NCBI RefSeq assembly: GCF_002812085.1
Contig: NZ_NPDM01000001.1
Location: forward strand, 1,426,001 to 1,490,000
Direction: 5' to 3'
From: Leptospira levettii
Lineage (GTDB): Bacteria; Spirochaetota; Leptospiria; Leptospirales; Leptospiraceae
DNA: 64,000 bases
How positions within the stretch are numbered: the first letter of the stretch is position 1; each line of letters begins with the position of its first letter. Shown here piece by piece: positions 16,841 to 26,086 of this stretch. Below the pieces are notes generated by a model that ran no database searches, was not told the DNA's origin, and worked only from the letters and a program-made list of their open reading frames with translations. The translations under genes and the position numbers were made by a program.

Positions 16841-19800
16841 ATGCAAATCTACCGTCATTTCCTTTCTCTTATATTCTTACTTCTATTTACCAGTAACTGT
16901 TTTTTGTTTTTGCCTAATGGTGGAAAACAAACAGATTTTAGTGTCTTTGGATTTCTACTTGGACTTCTCGGAGGATCCACATCATCCTCTTCTCAAGATT
17001 TAAGCCCCGGAACACAAATTGATCTTTCTGGAGAAGGAAAGATCGATGGAACCTTGGTGGATTCAGATGGAGATGGAATCTCTGATGGAATCAATCTCAC
17101 GGGAGGAAATACTCCAAATTTAATTTTGATCGATACAAATGGAGATAATTTGCCAGATGCTGTGGATTCCAATGGGGACGGAATTCCTGACTATTACATC
17201 AGTCCAAATCCTCCTGGATTTCTCACAACAGCTCCTGGTGGATCAGGAAATCCAGTTGTTCTTATTGTGGATGCCAATGGAAATCCTTTGGGATTTGATA
17301 CGGATGGTGATGGAGCAGCTAACGATACAACAATTGTAACCATCTTAAGCGATACCACACCTCCAACTATCACCAGTTCGTTGTTAACGGGAACATTTTC
17401 ATCTACACAAACGACGACACTTTCCTGTACAGACAATCGAGCTCCAGGTGCGATTGTGTATACTTTGGATGTTTCCAATCCGAGTTTTATACCAAAAAAT
17501 GGAACCATCATTACAAAATCTTCAAAGGACATATCCTTGTCCACAGAAGGAACGCATACGTTACAAGCAATTTGTCGTGACTTAGCGGGAAATATTTCTG
17601 CTCCAATTACTTTAAATTATACGATTGATATAAAAGTCCCCGCTCTTTCGATTGTAAGTCAAACATCAGATTCCGTAAGTGCAAATGTGGGAGCCATCAA
17701 TTCTTCTACGATCACTTGGATATCTGACCGTTCAGGATCTTTCACAATTCGTGAAGGCAGTTCTTGTGAATCTGGTGTGATCATCTCCAATGGCAATGTT
17801 ACTGCAAACCTAGGCCAATCATTAGCACTGAGTCATACTCACTTTACGGGTGAAGGATATAAATCTTTTCGCATTTGTGTGACTGGTACGAATGGACTCA
17901 CTGGATTTGTTTCCTTGGCACTTCGCCGAGATGATACGGCACCGGTTGTTTCTGCAAGTCCCGGAAGTGGAAGTTATTCAACATCGACCTCTGTTTCTTT
18001 ATCCTGTACTGACACAGGTGGCTCCGGTTGTGAACAAATCGCCTATGCAGTGCAAGTTGGTTCTGCCCCTTCCAATCCTTCCTTGCAAGGAACAACGGGA
18101 GCGGTGATAAGTGGTGTTTTATATACATCCGCAATTTTGATGTCAGATGCATCTGTCACCTATACAAAGTTTGTGGCTCGTGATAAAGCGGGCAATGTTT
18201 CTGCCGTGAGTTCTCAAAATTATACAGTCGATACACAAGTAGCTACTATCACAGTAAATTCTAATACAGTTGCCATCAATGGAACATCGAATGTATCCAT
18301 TAATTGGCAAAGTAATCAATCTGGTACTTACCAAATTCGTGTGGGAGGTTCCAATTGTTCTAATGGTACGGCATTAACCCAAACAGGTAATAATGCCAAT
18401 GTCGTAGGCAATGTGACAGCATCTTCCGCGAAAACATCTACGATTTCAAACTCTCATTTCTCTGAAGGGAATAATACAATTCGAATTTGTGTTGCAAACC
18501 TTGTTGGTAATTTTGGGTCTACTTCCATTACCATTAGTAAAGACACAACGGCTCCTTTGGTAACGATGACGTCGCCCGCAGGTGCGGGGCCATTTGTTTC
18601 TGGAGTCCAACTGGTGCTTAGTTGTTCTGACACGAGTGGAAGTGGATGTGACAAAATCATTTATACAACAAACGGATCGGAACCAAGTTTTGATTCCAAT
18701 GGAGCCGTAACGAATGGAATTGTGTATTCCTCGCCAGTGGCCCTTGCCAATGGAAGTAACCAAATCAAATACTTAGCTCGAGACTTGGCAGGAAACTTAA
18801 GTACAACAGGAAGTCAAATTTTCCAAGTAGGTCCACCGAATCCGCCAGCTTTCGTAGAAGCACAAGCAAGCGGAACCAGTGCTTTAGTGCAGTGGTGGCC
18901 TGTAACTGGTGCTGAAACTTACACTGTGTACTATAGCACAAGTCCTGGTGTGACAAGCGCTTCGACAAGTTTTGGTCCAGTCTCAGATCCTAACGCATCA
19001 ATTACGGGTCTTTCTGGTGGAACTTTGTATTACTTTCGAGTGGCTGTAAACAATCAATTAGGAACAAGTGCTCTTTCTTTGTTGGAAGCAAGTGCATTAA
19101 CAACTGCTACACCTCCCGGTACAAGTGATACTGGAATCCACGTGGATATCTCAGCAGGACAAAGTGGTAATTCTGCAGGAAGTGGATCGATTTCTGGTGC
19201 AATTCCATCTGCCAACTTGGATATCATTAACAATAAGCTTTTAGTTGTCACGGTAAATGATGCGAATAACGGAAAACCAAGTTTATTTCGATGTGAGTTA
19301 GACGGTACGAACTGCACACATTCTGATTTGTCTGCTGGAGAAGGAACCAATTCGGGTCGCAATCCGAATGCTAAAATCGATTTCAAAAATCAAAAATTAC
19401 TAGTGGTCGCAAGGAATGGTGCAAACGAAAACAAACCAAGTTTATACCGATGTGATTTAAATGGTAGCAATTGTACTCATACCGATATTTCAGCGGGGCA
19501 AGGTGCAAATTCCGCTGGTGATTCTGCTTCCCACAAATATGGTCCGAAACTGATCATCGACGATTTAAATCAGAAGATATTGGTTGTCACGATCAATGAT
19601 GCAAATAATGGAAAACTCAGTTTATTTCGATGTGATTTAGATGGTAACAATTGTAATCATACCGATATTTCAGCAGGACAAGGAGCGAATTCCGCATTTT
19701 ATCCAAGTTTCAAAGTGGATACAAAGAATCAGAAAATGTTAGTTGTTACTTATAACAATACGAAATTAAGTTTATTTCGATGTAATTTAGATGGAACAAA

Positions 19801-20278
19801 TTGTACACATACCGACATCTCAGTTGGACAATCTTCTCTGATTTTTCCAAGTCTCAACATTGATTTGAATCGTCAAAAAATGATGGTAGCAGTCCATAAA
19901 GGCAATATTGGAGTAGGAACCTCTGATGGTGGGAAACCTGGCATCGTGCAATGCGATTTAAATGGTGCAAATTGTAGTTATGTTGATGTTTCTTATAATT
20001 CATCTATCTTAACAAGTCACAGATATATGAGTTCATCTCTTGATTTGATTAATCAGAAAATATTGATTGTTTACCAAGATCAAAATATTCAACACAAACC
20101 AAGATTAACTAGATGTGATTTTGATGGATCAAATTGTAATCATAAAGATATATCTGTAGGACAAGGTAGTTATTCTGGTACGTTTCCAGAAACTTTAATC
20201 AATTCTGCAAATGGTAAATTGTTTGTTGTGACTCAAAATGGTGCGAATGGTCGGAGACCTTCTCTCTTTATCTGGTAA
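16841..20278 (+). CDS. Large multidomain surface lipoprotein: calcium-type repeats, Ig/FN3-like domains, C-terminal propeller
   Basis: An 1145-residue protein with a lipoprotein signal (FTSNC, Cys20). Residues 74-162 carry four DxDGDGxxD-type calcium loops like thrombospondin type 3 repeats (DSDGDGISDG, DTNGDNLPDA, DSNGDGIPDY, DTDGDGAAND). Residues 170-670 are repeated Ig-like/chitobiase C-terminal-like modules, each with paired Cys and a DLAGN or DKAGN signature. Residues 673-762 look like fibronectin type III. Residues 765-1145 hold seven repeats of about 50-60 residues built on NQKLLVV, PSLFRCDLDG, NCTHTDISAGQG; the order suggests a seven-bladed beta-propeller. Likely surface-exposed adhesin or binding protein; ligand unknown. 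Confidence 0.75.
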   Translation: MQIYRHFLSLIFLLLFTSNCFLFLPNGGKQTDFSVFGFLLGLLGGSTSSSSQDLSPGTQIDLSGEGKIDGTLVDSDGDGISDGINLTGGNTPNLILIDTNGDNLPDAVDSNGDGIPDYYISPNPPGFLTTAPGGSGNPVVLIVDANGNPLGFDTDGDGAANDTTIVTILSDTTPPTITSSLLTGTFSSTQTTTLSCTDNRAPGAIVYTLDVSNPSFIPKNGTIITKSSKDISLSTEGTHTLQAICRDLAGNISAPITLNYTIDIKVPALSIVSQTSDSVSANVGAINSSTITWISDRSGSFTIREGSSCESGVIISNGNVTANLGQSLALSHTHFTGEGYKSFRICVTGTNGLTGFVSLALRRDDTAPVVSASPGSGSYSTSTSVSLSCTDTGGSGCEQIAYAVQVGSAPSNPSLQGTTGAVISGVLYTSAILMSDASVTYTKFVARDKAGNVSAVSSQNYTVDTQVATITVNSNTVAINGTSNVSINWQSNQSGTYQIRVGGSNCSNGTALTQTGNNANVVGNVTASSAKTSTISNSHFSEGNNTIRICVANLVGNFGSTSITISKDTTAPLVTMTSPAGAGPFVSGVQLVLSCSDTSGSGCDKIIYTTNGSEPSFDSNGAVTNGIVYSSPVALANGSNQIKYLARDLAGNLSTTGSQIFQVGPPNPPAFVEAQASGTSALVQWWPVTGAETYTVYYSTSPGVTSASTSFGPVSDPNASITGLSGGTLYYFRVAVNNQLGTSALSLLEASALTTATPPGTSDTGIHVDISAGQSGNSAGSGSISGAIPSANLDIINNKLLVVTVNDANNGKPSLFRCELDGTNCTHSDLSAGEGTNSGRNPNAKIDFKNQKLLVVARNGANENKPSLYRCDLNGSNCTHTDISAGQGANSAGDSASHKYGPKLIIDDLNQKILVVTINDANNGKLSLFRCDLDGNNCNHTDISAGQGANSAFYPSFKVDTKNQKMLVVTYNNTKLSLFRCNLDGTNCTHTDISVGQSSLIFPSLNIDLNRQKMMVAVHKGNIGVGTSDGGKPGIVQCDLNGANCSYVDVSYNSSILTSHRYMSSSLDLINQKILIVYQDQNIQHKPRLTRCDFDGSNCNHKDISVGQGSYSGTFPETLINSANGKLFVVTQNGANGRRPSLFIW

Positions 20279-20302
20279 TCCTTGAATGAAGGATCCTAAT
20301 GA

Positions 20303-20335
20303 CCTGTGTCTCACCTCACAAAGGTGAGACACAGG
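20303..20335 (+). terminator. Perfect 14-bp hairpin between convergent genes
   Basis: CCTGTGTCTCACCT (20303-20316) and its exact complement (20322-20335) are separated by a 5-base loop. It lies 24 bp after the large lipoprotein gene and 155 bp beyond the cyclase stop on the other strand. No T tract on either side; it could still stop transcription from both directions. Confidence 0.6.
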
Positions 20336-20490
20336 CATCAGAGTAACCGTATTGTGGTCCAGCGAATGAAGAAAGTATTTTAATTCGCATAACTTACACA
20401 ATTTGTTTAGGATAGGAATACTCCATTCCTGTTTCATAAGGACCGGAATTCCAATTGGTGATTATCGAATTTACTATAAGTATTGGTTCC

Positions 20491-21987
20491 TTATCTTTTG
20501 TTAAAAAGTTGTTTCCATTTGGAATTTGCTTTTAATTGACTTCGACTTAATTGGAAAACAGGAACAGGTGTGCCTACACCCTTTAATGTTGCTTTTTGTT
20601 TGCGATAGTTATAACCATGTTGTTTGACTAACTCTTCTGGTCCTGTAGCATTCCAAACCGATTCGCTTAACCAGACTTCTCCTGATTTCGCAAGTCCTTG
20701 GACACGTGCTGCTATATTGACGGATTGTCCAAAATAATCGAGACGTTCATCATTGACAACTGCTAATGCAGATCCCTCGTTCAGTCCTACTTTTAACCCA
20801 ATTTCGTAACCTTCTTTTTTCCACTCTAGGTTCATGGTATCGATCCGTTCCATCATTTCCAGTGCAGCGAGGAGTCCTTCTGTAGGAGTCGAGAATGTTG
20901 CCATAATGGCATCCCCCATGGTTTTGACAATGGCTCCTTTGAACTTTCGCACAATCTCTGTTAGGATCCGAAAATGTTCTTGGACAAGTTTATAAGCAAA
21001 GATGTCACCGGCTGTGTCATACATTTCGGTAGAACCTTTTAAGTCGGTGAACATGATGGTGAGTGATTTTACATTTAGGTTTAAGTCAGGGGAAAGTTTT
21101 TGGATCCGGAACAAATCGCGAAACGATTGGTTATTGAGTAACATTTTGGCTGTGAGAAAGGAATGGCGAATAGTTGGATATTCCTTCGCAATTCGGTCAA
21201 TTTCTTTGGGATTGGGTATGAGGACATTCAGACCAATTTGGAATCGGGTACGGTTGTTGATTGTAAATTGGTGTTTGCCTCTAGGAATGGAGATCGAATT
21301 TGGTTTCATTCCACTTTCCATCAGATCTACTAAATACGATTGGTTCGCAGGTGGAAGGTTTGGATCCACTGCAAACAGACACATCGCATTTCGATCTATG
21401 CTTACAAATTGGATGAGATGGCCTTGTAGTCCTCCGTAACTTGCTTCAAAGGAAAAGGTGTAAGAATCGTCAGGTTTCAGTTTCGCATAATCTTTGATAG
21501 TTGATTGGATCCAGTTTCTTAGCTCTGCAGACTTATCAAAGTTTTCAGAAAAAAAATAACGAAAGTAGTTCTCTAAATCTACAAAAGGATCAATTTCATT
21601 TTTTTGGAGAGATGGATGGATTTGGAAAGCAACTTCGACTTGGTCGTCGAGGAGGGTAGGAACTACAATATTACAAGAAACACAATGGAATTCCTTTCCT
21701 TCGATTTCATCCAATTTGTGATGGCTGTGAACGATTCCTCCGCACATCGGGCAAATCAGATTGTAAGCAAAGTCAAAAAGCCCAACTTTGGCTGCGTGCA
21801 CAAAAAAATCGACCGAATCATTTTCGCTTAATTTGTGTTCGTTTGCAAATTTTAGCGGGTTTACTCGAAGTAATTTCCAATCATCCGCATGTTGAACATA
21901 ATCTTCTGCGAGCTTTAAAATTTCTGGTTTTAGTACTGGGAATGATTTGAGAGTGTCAAATTTTTGTTTGATGATAGAATTTTTCAA
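20491..21987 (-). CDS. Adenylate/guanylate cyclase (class III) with N-terminal DUF5939-like region
   Basis: A 498-residue soluble protein. The N-terminal 300 residues contain a possible zinc ribbon (CPMCGG then CVSC, residues about 80-105) and a region like the DUF5939 found before cyclases. Residues 310-480 are a class III catalytic domain: IMFTDLKGSTEMYD (first metal Asp), KTMGDAIMATF (second metal Asp), GLNEGSALAV and YFGQSVNIAARVQ (transition-state Asn and Arg). It should make cAMP or cGMP; which one is not decidable by eye. Start is TTG 21987, overlapping the hpt stop by 4 bp (TTGA), so translation is coupled to hpt and sixA. Confidence 0.83.
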   Translation of the reverse strand: MKNSIIKQKFDTLKSFPVLKPEILKLAEDYVQHADDWKLLRVNPLKFANEHKLSENDSVDFFVHAAKVGLFDFAYNLICPMCGGIVHSHHKLDEIEGKEFHCVSCNIVVPTLLDDQVEVAFQIHPSLQKNEIDPFVDLENYFRYFFSENFDKSAELRNWIQSTIKDYAKLKPDDSYTFSFEASYGGLQGHLIQFVSIDRNAMCLFAVDPNLPPANQSYLVDLMESGMKPNSISIPRGKHQFTINNRTRFQIGLNVLIPNPKEIDRIAKEYPTIRHSFLTAKMLLNNQSFRDLFRIQKLSPDLNLNVKSLTIMFTDLKGSTEMYDTAGDIFAYKLVQEHFRILTEIVRKFKGAIVKTMGDAIMATFSTPTEGLLAALEMMERIDTMNLEWKKEGYEIGLKVGLNEGSALAVVNDERLDYFGQSVNIAARVQGLAKSGEVWLSESVWNATGPEELVKQHGYNYRKQKATLKGVGTPVPVFQLSRSQLKANSKWKQLFNKR

Positions 21988-22496
21988 TCCGTGCCCTCTA
22001 ACTTAGCAACATACGGTAAATTGCGAAACTTACCTTTGTAATCGAGTCCATATCCAACAAGAAAATCATCTTCGATGATAAATCCGGGATAATCAACAAT
22101 GATGTGTGGGTTTGCCTTTTGCTTTTTCCAAAAAAGAGCCGCAACCTTTAGTTCCTTAGGATTTTGTTTTTGGACTTCAGTCACTAGATATTCCAAAGTT
22201 TTTCCCGTATCCACTATGTCTTCGACAAGCAAAACCGATTTGTTATGCACAGATTTTTTTAATTCTTTTGTGATTTTGAAGTCACCAGAAGTTATCCCAT
22301 CTCCATAAGAGGATGCTGCCATAAAGTCCACTTCGTGTGGGATAGCGATACTCCGGCAAAGATCAGCGGTAAAGATAAAGCCACCATTGAGAATCCCAAT
22401 GACTACAAGTTCCTTACTTAAAAAATCTCGAGAGATTTCCCGCGCTAATTCTTCTACACGGTGATGGATTCGTTCTTCTGAATAGAGTGGTTTCAT
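21984..22496 (-). CDS. hpt: Hypoxanthine phosphoribosyltransferase
   Basis: Purine salvage enzyme of 170 residues that converts hypoxanthine or guanine plus PRPP to IMP or GMP. The PRPP-binding motif VLLVEDIVDTGKT is intact, as are the flexible-loop region DFMAASSYGDG and the C-terminal VGYGLDYKGKFRNLPY. I take ATG 22496 with AGGAAAAG just upstream; the frame is open a further 18 codons. Its start overlaps the sixA stop (ATGA), and its stop overlaps the cyclase start (TTGA). The order suggests a shared transcript in which nucleotide salvage and nucleotide second-messenger synthesis are made together. Confidence 0.92.
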   Translation of the reverse strand: MKPLYSEERIHHRVEELAREISRDFLSKELVVIGILNGGFIFTADLCRSIAIPHEVDFMAASSYGDGITSGDFKITKELKKSVHNKSVLLVEDIVDTGKTLEYLVTEVQKQNPKELKVAALFWKKQKANPHIIVDYPGFIIEDDFLVGYGLDYKGKFRNLPYVAKLEGTD

Positions 22497-23005
22497 TCTT
22501 TTCCTATTTGCCCAGGAATCCAGAATACTACTAATTGGCAACTTCCCCAACTAAGATTTTTCCAAGAATCGTCAGAAAAACTCAGTCCGAGAAAGGATGC
22601 CGTTGGGAATTTTTGGAAAAGGGATTTGTCAATGTCACCCAATACGAGAGCAGATCCAAAAGCTTCCAAACCTGGATTGTGACCTACGAGACAAACGGAA
22701 CGAGTGCTAGTTGAAAGACCATGCAAAACAAATAATAAATCTTCTTTGTCCGCATCGTAAATGGATTCTCGAATCTCGGGTTTCGGAAATCGTAAAATTT
22801 CCTTCCGAAGGGAGGAATAGGTTTTGAGAGTTCGTTCGGCAGGTGAGACCAAACATTGGTCAAATTCAAAGCGACTTTCTTTTAAATATTCACGTAACGC
22901 TTTGGACTGTTCTTTTCCTCTTCGAGAGAGGGACCTGTCCAAATCGGTTTCATACGGCAAATCCCATTCGGACTTCGCATGCCGTAAAAGATAGATATGT
23001 TTCAT
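22493..23005 (-). CDS. sixA: SixA-type phosphohistidine phosphatase
   Basis: A 170-residue histidine phosphatase of the short SixA type, which removes phosphate from phosphohistidine (for example on HPt or PTS proteins). The catalytic motif is LLRHAKSEW with His9; the second catalytic His is in LVGHNPGLE; Arg in SPAERTLKT is the third phosphate contact. The length fits SixA rather than the larger phosphoglycerate mutases. It is first gene of the coupled operon with hpt and a cyclase. A response regulator lies 45 bp upstream on the same strand, which fits a phosphorelay role, though this is only context. Confidence 0.85.
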   Translation of the reverse strand: MKHIYLLRHAKSEWDLPYETDLDRSLSRRGKEQSKALREYLKESRFEFDQCLVSPAERTLKTYSSLRKEILRFPKPEIRESIYDADKEDLLFVLHGLSTSTRSVCLVGHNPGLEAFGSALVLGDIDKSLFQKFPTASFLGLSFSDDSWKNLSWGSCQLVVFWIPGQIGKE

Positions 23006-23050
23006 AGGTATACTTTAGTCGAAACATATGAATGGAAAATCACGAAATCG

Positions 23051-23647
23051 CTATTTTTGTATTTCTTTTTCGTATTTCGAAATGAGTTCGTTATTATTTT
23101 TACAAGAAAACTTTGTCCTCATCTGATTCAAATGATACTCTACAGTCTTACGAGACTTTTGGATGCGGTCAGCCACTTCATTTTGGGAAAGACCTTGGAC
23201 AAGTAAGTTCAAAATTTCCATTTGGAATGCAGAAAACGGAAGTTGCACTTTACTCACACCATCCGACACAAACGACCCACCCTTCATCACAAGTTGGATG
23301 ACTTCTGGAAGTTTGGAAATGGGGTCTGATTTGAGCATGTAACCATCGGCTTTCGACTTAAGTGCGTCTTCGACATACACTCGGCTACCATGAAGGGAAA
23401 AAATAATGACCTTTGTGGGTTGGTGTTTTTCTTTGATCTCTCTTAACACATCGATTCCATTTCGATCTGGTAAATCGATGTCGAGAACCAAAACATCGAT
23501 TGGATTTGTTTCTAGAAATTGAAACAAATCGGCGGCAGTTCGAAATTCTCCGGCAAGAGAAAAGAAAGGATTGGATTTCAGAATAGATATGATTCCTTCA
23601 GTGACAACGGAATGGTCTTCTAAGATGGCGATTTTAACGGATTCCAC
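23051..23647 (-). CDS. NarL/LuxR-type response regulator
   Basis: A 198-residue transcription regulator. Residues 1-120 are a receiver domain: acidic ILEDHS, phospho-acceptor Asp56 in VLVLDIDLPDRNG, Ser in IIFSLHG and Lys in YMLKSDP. Residues 135-195 are a LuxR-type helix-turn-helix (LSQNEVADRIQKSRKTVEYH). Start is GTG 23647. It is divergent from the hybrid kinase, with only 6 bp between start codons, so the promoters must overlap the opposing coding sequences, or the pair is read from distant starts. The kinase is the obvious partner, but its own receiver makes the phosphate route uncertain. Confidence 0.87.
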   Translation of the reverse strand: MESVKIAILEDHSVVTEGIISILKSNPFFSLAGEFRTAADLFQFLETNPIDVLVLDIDLPDRNGIDVLREIKEKHQPTKVIIFSLHGSRVYVEDALKSKADGYMLKSDPISKLPEVIQLVMKGGSFVSDGVSKVQLPFSAFQMEILNLLVQGLSQNEVADRIQKSRKTVEYHLNQMRTKFSCKNNNELISKYEKEIQK

Positions 23648-23653
23648 AACCTT

Positions 23654-26086
23654 ATGATTTTCAGAGTCTCCTTCTCATCTATCCAAAAATCTTTTTCTGC
23701 CTCAGTAAAATTTTGTCGTTATCCCTTAATTTTTGGATTGGTTCTCCTCTTCACCTCTTCCTGCCACTTAGAACTCTCCCCAACCTTACTCGCAAAAGAT
23801 GGTGTTTTGGATGGCCGAAATCTTAAGTTTACAGAGGACACAGTGAACCTCATTGGGAAGTGGGAATTTTACTGGAATGAATTTTTAGATCCAAACGCTC
23901 CTTCACCCAACAATCGATCTTATATGCAAGTAGGTGTACCCTGGTTTTCCCAACAGAATGAAGATGGGGAAGAGTATCCAAGTTTTGGTTATGCAACCTA
24001 TCGATTGACCATTCTTTTGCCAGAAGGTGAATCCACCCAAGAGCCTTATGCTCTCCTCGTACCCGTACTACATAGTGCTTACAAAATATATGCAAACGGG
24101 ACATTGGTCGCTGAAAATGGAACCATTGGTAAAAACAGTGAAACCCATGTACCATCCTTTCATACCAAAATAGTACCAATCTTAAATGGTAAAGAAAAAG
24201 TAGATTTGGTGATCCATATATCCAACTACTCGCATAAATTCGCAGGGATTCATGGGATCATTCGATTTGGAAAATTACATAATATAATTCAGGTTTGGAA
24301 CAATTACCATTCTGCGTCTTGTATCATTTTGATTTTTATGGGAATCCTTTCCATTTATCATGCGTTAGTTTATTTGATCAATCGATCAGAAAAAAATGCA
24401 TTACGAATGTCCTTTGTGTATTTGGGAATTTTGATTCTAAGTGCTACACTAACAGAAACAAGAATTCTCTTTAACTTTTTTTCGGATGATTACTGTATCC
24501 CGTTGTTTCGATTTTCAAGAATTGGTTTTGTGATCGTTTTGTTTTATGGTGGGAGTGTATTATTAAATTTAGCGCAAATGCGTATCTTTAAAAAAATGTT
24601 AGTATTGCTAAAAGTATACTCACTTACATTTCTATTGGTATCAATTTTAACACCTGTAAAACATTTAGCTTTAATCAGTTATTATTTTGAATATCTTTCT
24701 GCGATTTTTGTTCTGATTGGTTTGTTTTCGGTTTCTCTCGCATTGTATTTCCAGAGAAAAGAAAGCAAATTGTATTTTTTTAGTTTGTTTCTTGCAGTAC
24801 TCGGTGGTGTCATTGATATCATTTTAATCTCCCATCCAAATTTTGGGTTTAGGCCCATGGGATTATTTTCTTTGTATTTTTTTATCATTCCTCAAACACT
24901 GGGTGTGACATTTGGATTGGTTCGAGTTTATAAACGATCTGAGTCTATCTCGAAAGAACTTTATAAAAGAAAAGAAGCACTTGAGAAAAAAGTAAAAGCT
25001 CGTACTGCTGAATTGGAAAAGGCAAACCGATGGAAAGCTAATTTTGTTTCTTTAATTTCGCATGACTTACGTTCGCCGCTCAATAGTGTGAACCAAATTT
25101 TGGATGTAATTGATTTTAGTTTTAGTGAAACATCAGAAGAAGAGAAGAAGAAATTTTTAGAGATTTGTAAAACAGGTGTGACCCAATCTTTGAAAATGTT
25201 AGAACAACTTTTGGATGTAAGTCGTTTTGATGCATTTGGGACCAAACTCATGCAAACTCGATTTTCAGTGAATGAATTGTTAAACGAAATCATTGAATCA
25301 GTGGAACCGTTGGCAACATTGAAAGGAATTCGAATCCAAAAAGACACACCAATCCAAGCAGAAATCATCGCCGATCGAACTTTGATTGGAGAAGTGTTTA
25401 AAAATATCCTAACAAATTCCATCAAATATTCATACCTCAATTCTGAAGTTTGGTTGGGTGTTTCTTTCAAAGGGAAATGGCTTTCTGTTGAAATTCGTGA
25501 TCGTGGTCTTGGTATGAGTGAGGAACAGATCCATAAATTAACTGGGGAAGAAAATATCAAAAGTACCCCAGGAACTGCTGGCGAACGTGGAACTGGGCTC
25601 GGTTTACGATTATGTATGAACATCTTAGAAGCACATTTTGGAAAACTGAGGATTAAATCAGTTCTTGGCGTTGGTTCCTCATTTGAGATTTCCTTATCCA
25701 AAAGCACCAAATCTGTACTACTTGTTGATGATTCTGGTAATTTTAGATCCGATTTAGCAGAAGTAATGCGAAGGAACCAGTGGATTGTAATCGAAGCGGG
25801 AAATGGGGAAGAAGCTCTTTCTCATTTGGCAAGGATCACACCATCACTTATCATAACCGACTTACACATGCCAGGAATGAATGGTATTTCTTTGATTCAT
25901 GAATGGGAAGGAAAACGAAATCAAAACCAAAAAATTCCCATCATCCTGATTAGTTCTGATGCACCTCTTTCTGGCGGAAATTCCTTTCTTGAAGAAGAGG
26001 GCTTAGAAACAATCGTATCTGCTTATTTATCTAAAATGTACAAAGCAGATGATTTGTGCCAACAGATCGAAATGATTTTAGTTTAA
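23654..26086 (+). CDS. 7TMR-DISM hybrid sensor histidine kinase
   Basis: An 810-residue membrane sensor. A hydrophobic N-terminus ends in a lipobox-like FTSSC (Cys37), followed by a 7TMR-DISM extracellular sensing domain (to about 205, with IGKWEFYWNEF and WFSQQNEDGEEYPSFGYATYR elements), seven membrane helices (about 215-425) and a short coiled coil (KVKARTAELEKANR). Next come the HisKA domain with His470 in LISHDLRSPLN and the HATPase with NILTNSIKYSY, DRGLGMSEEQ and GTGLGLRLC. The last 120 residues are a receiver with Asp736 in TDLHMPGMNG. Its 3' end overlaps the convergent DUF1569 gene by 9 bp. Ligand unknown. Confidence 0.88.
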   Translation: MIFRVSFSSIQKSFSASVKFCRYPLIFGLVLLFTSSCHLELSPTLLAKDGVLDGRNLKFTEDTVNLIGKWEFYWNEFLDPNAPSPNNRSYMQVGVPWFSQQNEDGEEYPSFGYATYRLTILLPEGESTQEPYALLVPVLHSAYKIYANGTLVAENGTIGKNSETHVPSFHTKIVPILNGKEKVDLVIHISNYSHKFAGIHGIIRFGKLHNIIQVWNNYHSASCIILIFMGILSIYHALVYLINRSEKNALRMSFVYLGILILSATLTETRILFNFFSDDYCIPLFRFSRIGFVIVLFYGGSVLLNLAQMRIFKKMLVLLKVYSLTFLLVSILTPVKHLALISYYFEYLSAIFVLIGLFSVSLALYFQRKESKLYFFSLFLAVLGGVIDIILISHPNFGFRPMGLFSLYFFIIPQTLGVTFGLVRVYKRSESISKELYKRKEALEKKVKARTAELEKANRWKANFVSLISHDLRSPLNSVNQILDVIDFSFSETSEEEKKKFLEICKTGVTQSLKMLEQLLDVSRFDAFGTKLMQTRFSVNELLNEIIESVEPLATLKGIRIQKDTPIQAEIIADRTLIGEVFKNILTNSIKYSYLNSEVWLGVSFKGKWLSVEIRDRGLGMSEEQIHKLTGEENIKSTPGTAGERGTGLGLRLCMNILEAHFGKLRIKSVLGVGSSFEISLSKSTKSVLLVDDSGNFRSDLAEVMRRNQWIVIEAGNGEEALSHLARITPSLIITDLHMPGMNGISLIHEWEGKRNQNQKIPIILISSDAPLSGGNSFLEEEGLETIVSAYLSKMYKADDLCQQIEMILV

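Noticed and set aside
19133..20275. CRISPR-like repeat array
   Set aside because: The repeats are in frame, of uneven length and diverged at DNA level. They encode protein repeats.
21002..21439. A 145-codon frame on the plus strand
   Set aside because: It is antisense to the conserved catalytic region of the cyclase.
24961..25710. A 249-codon open frame on the minus strand
   Set aside because: It lies entirely inside the hybrid kinase gene, has no recognisable domain, and its residue pattern is that of the antisense of a kinase domain.
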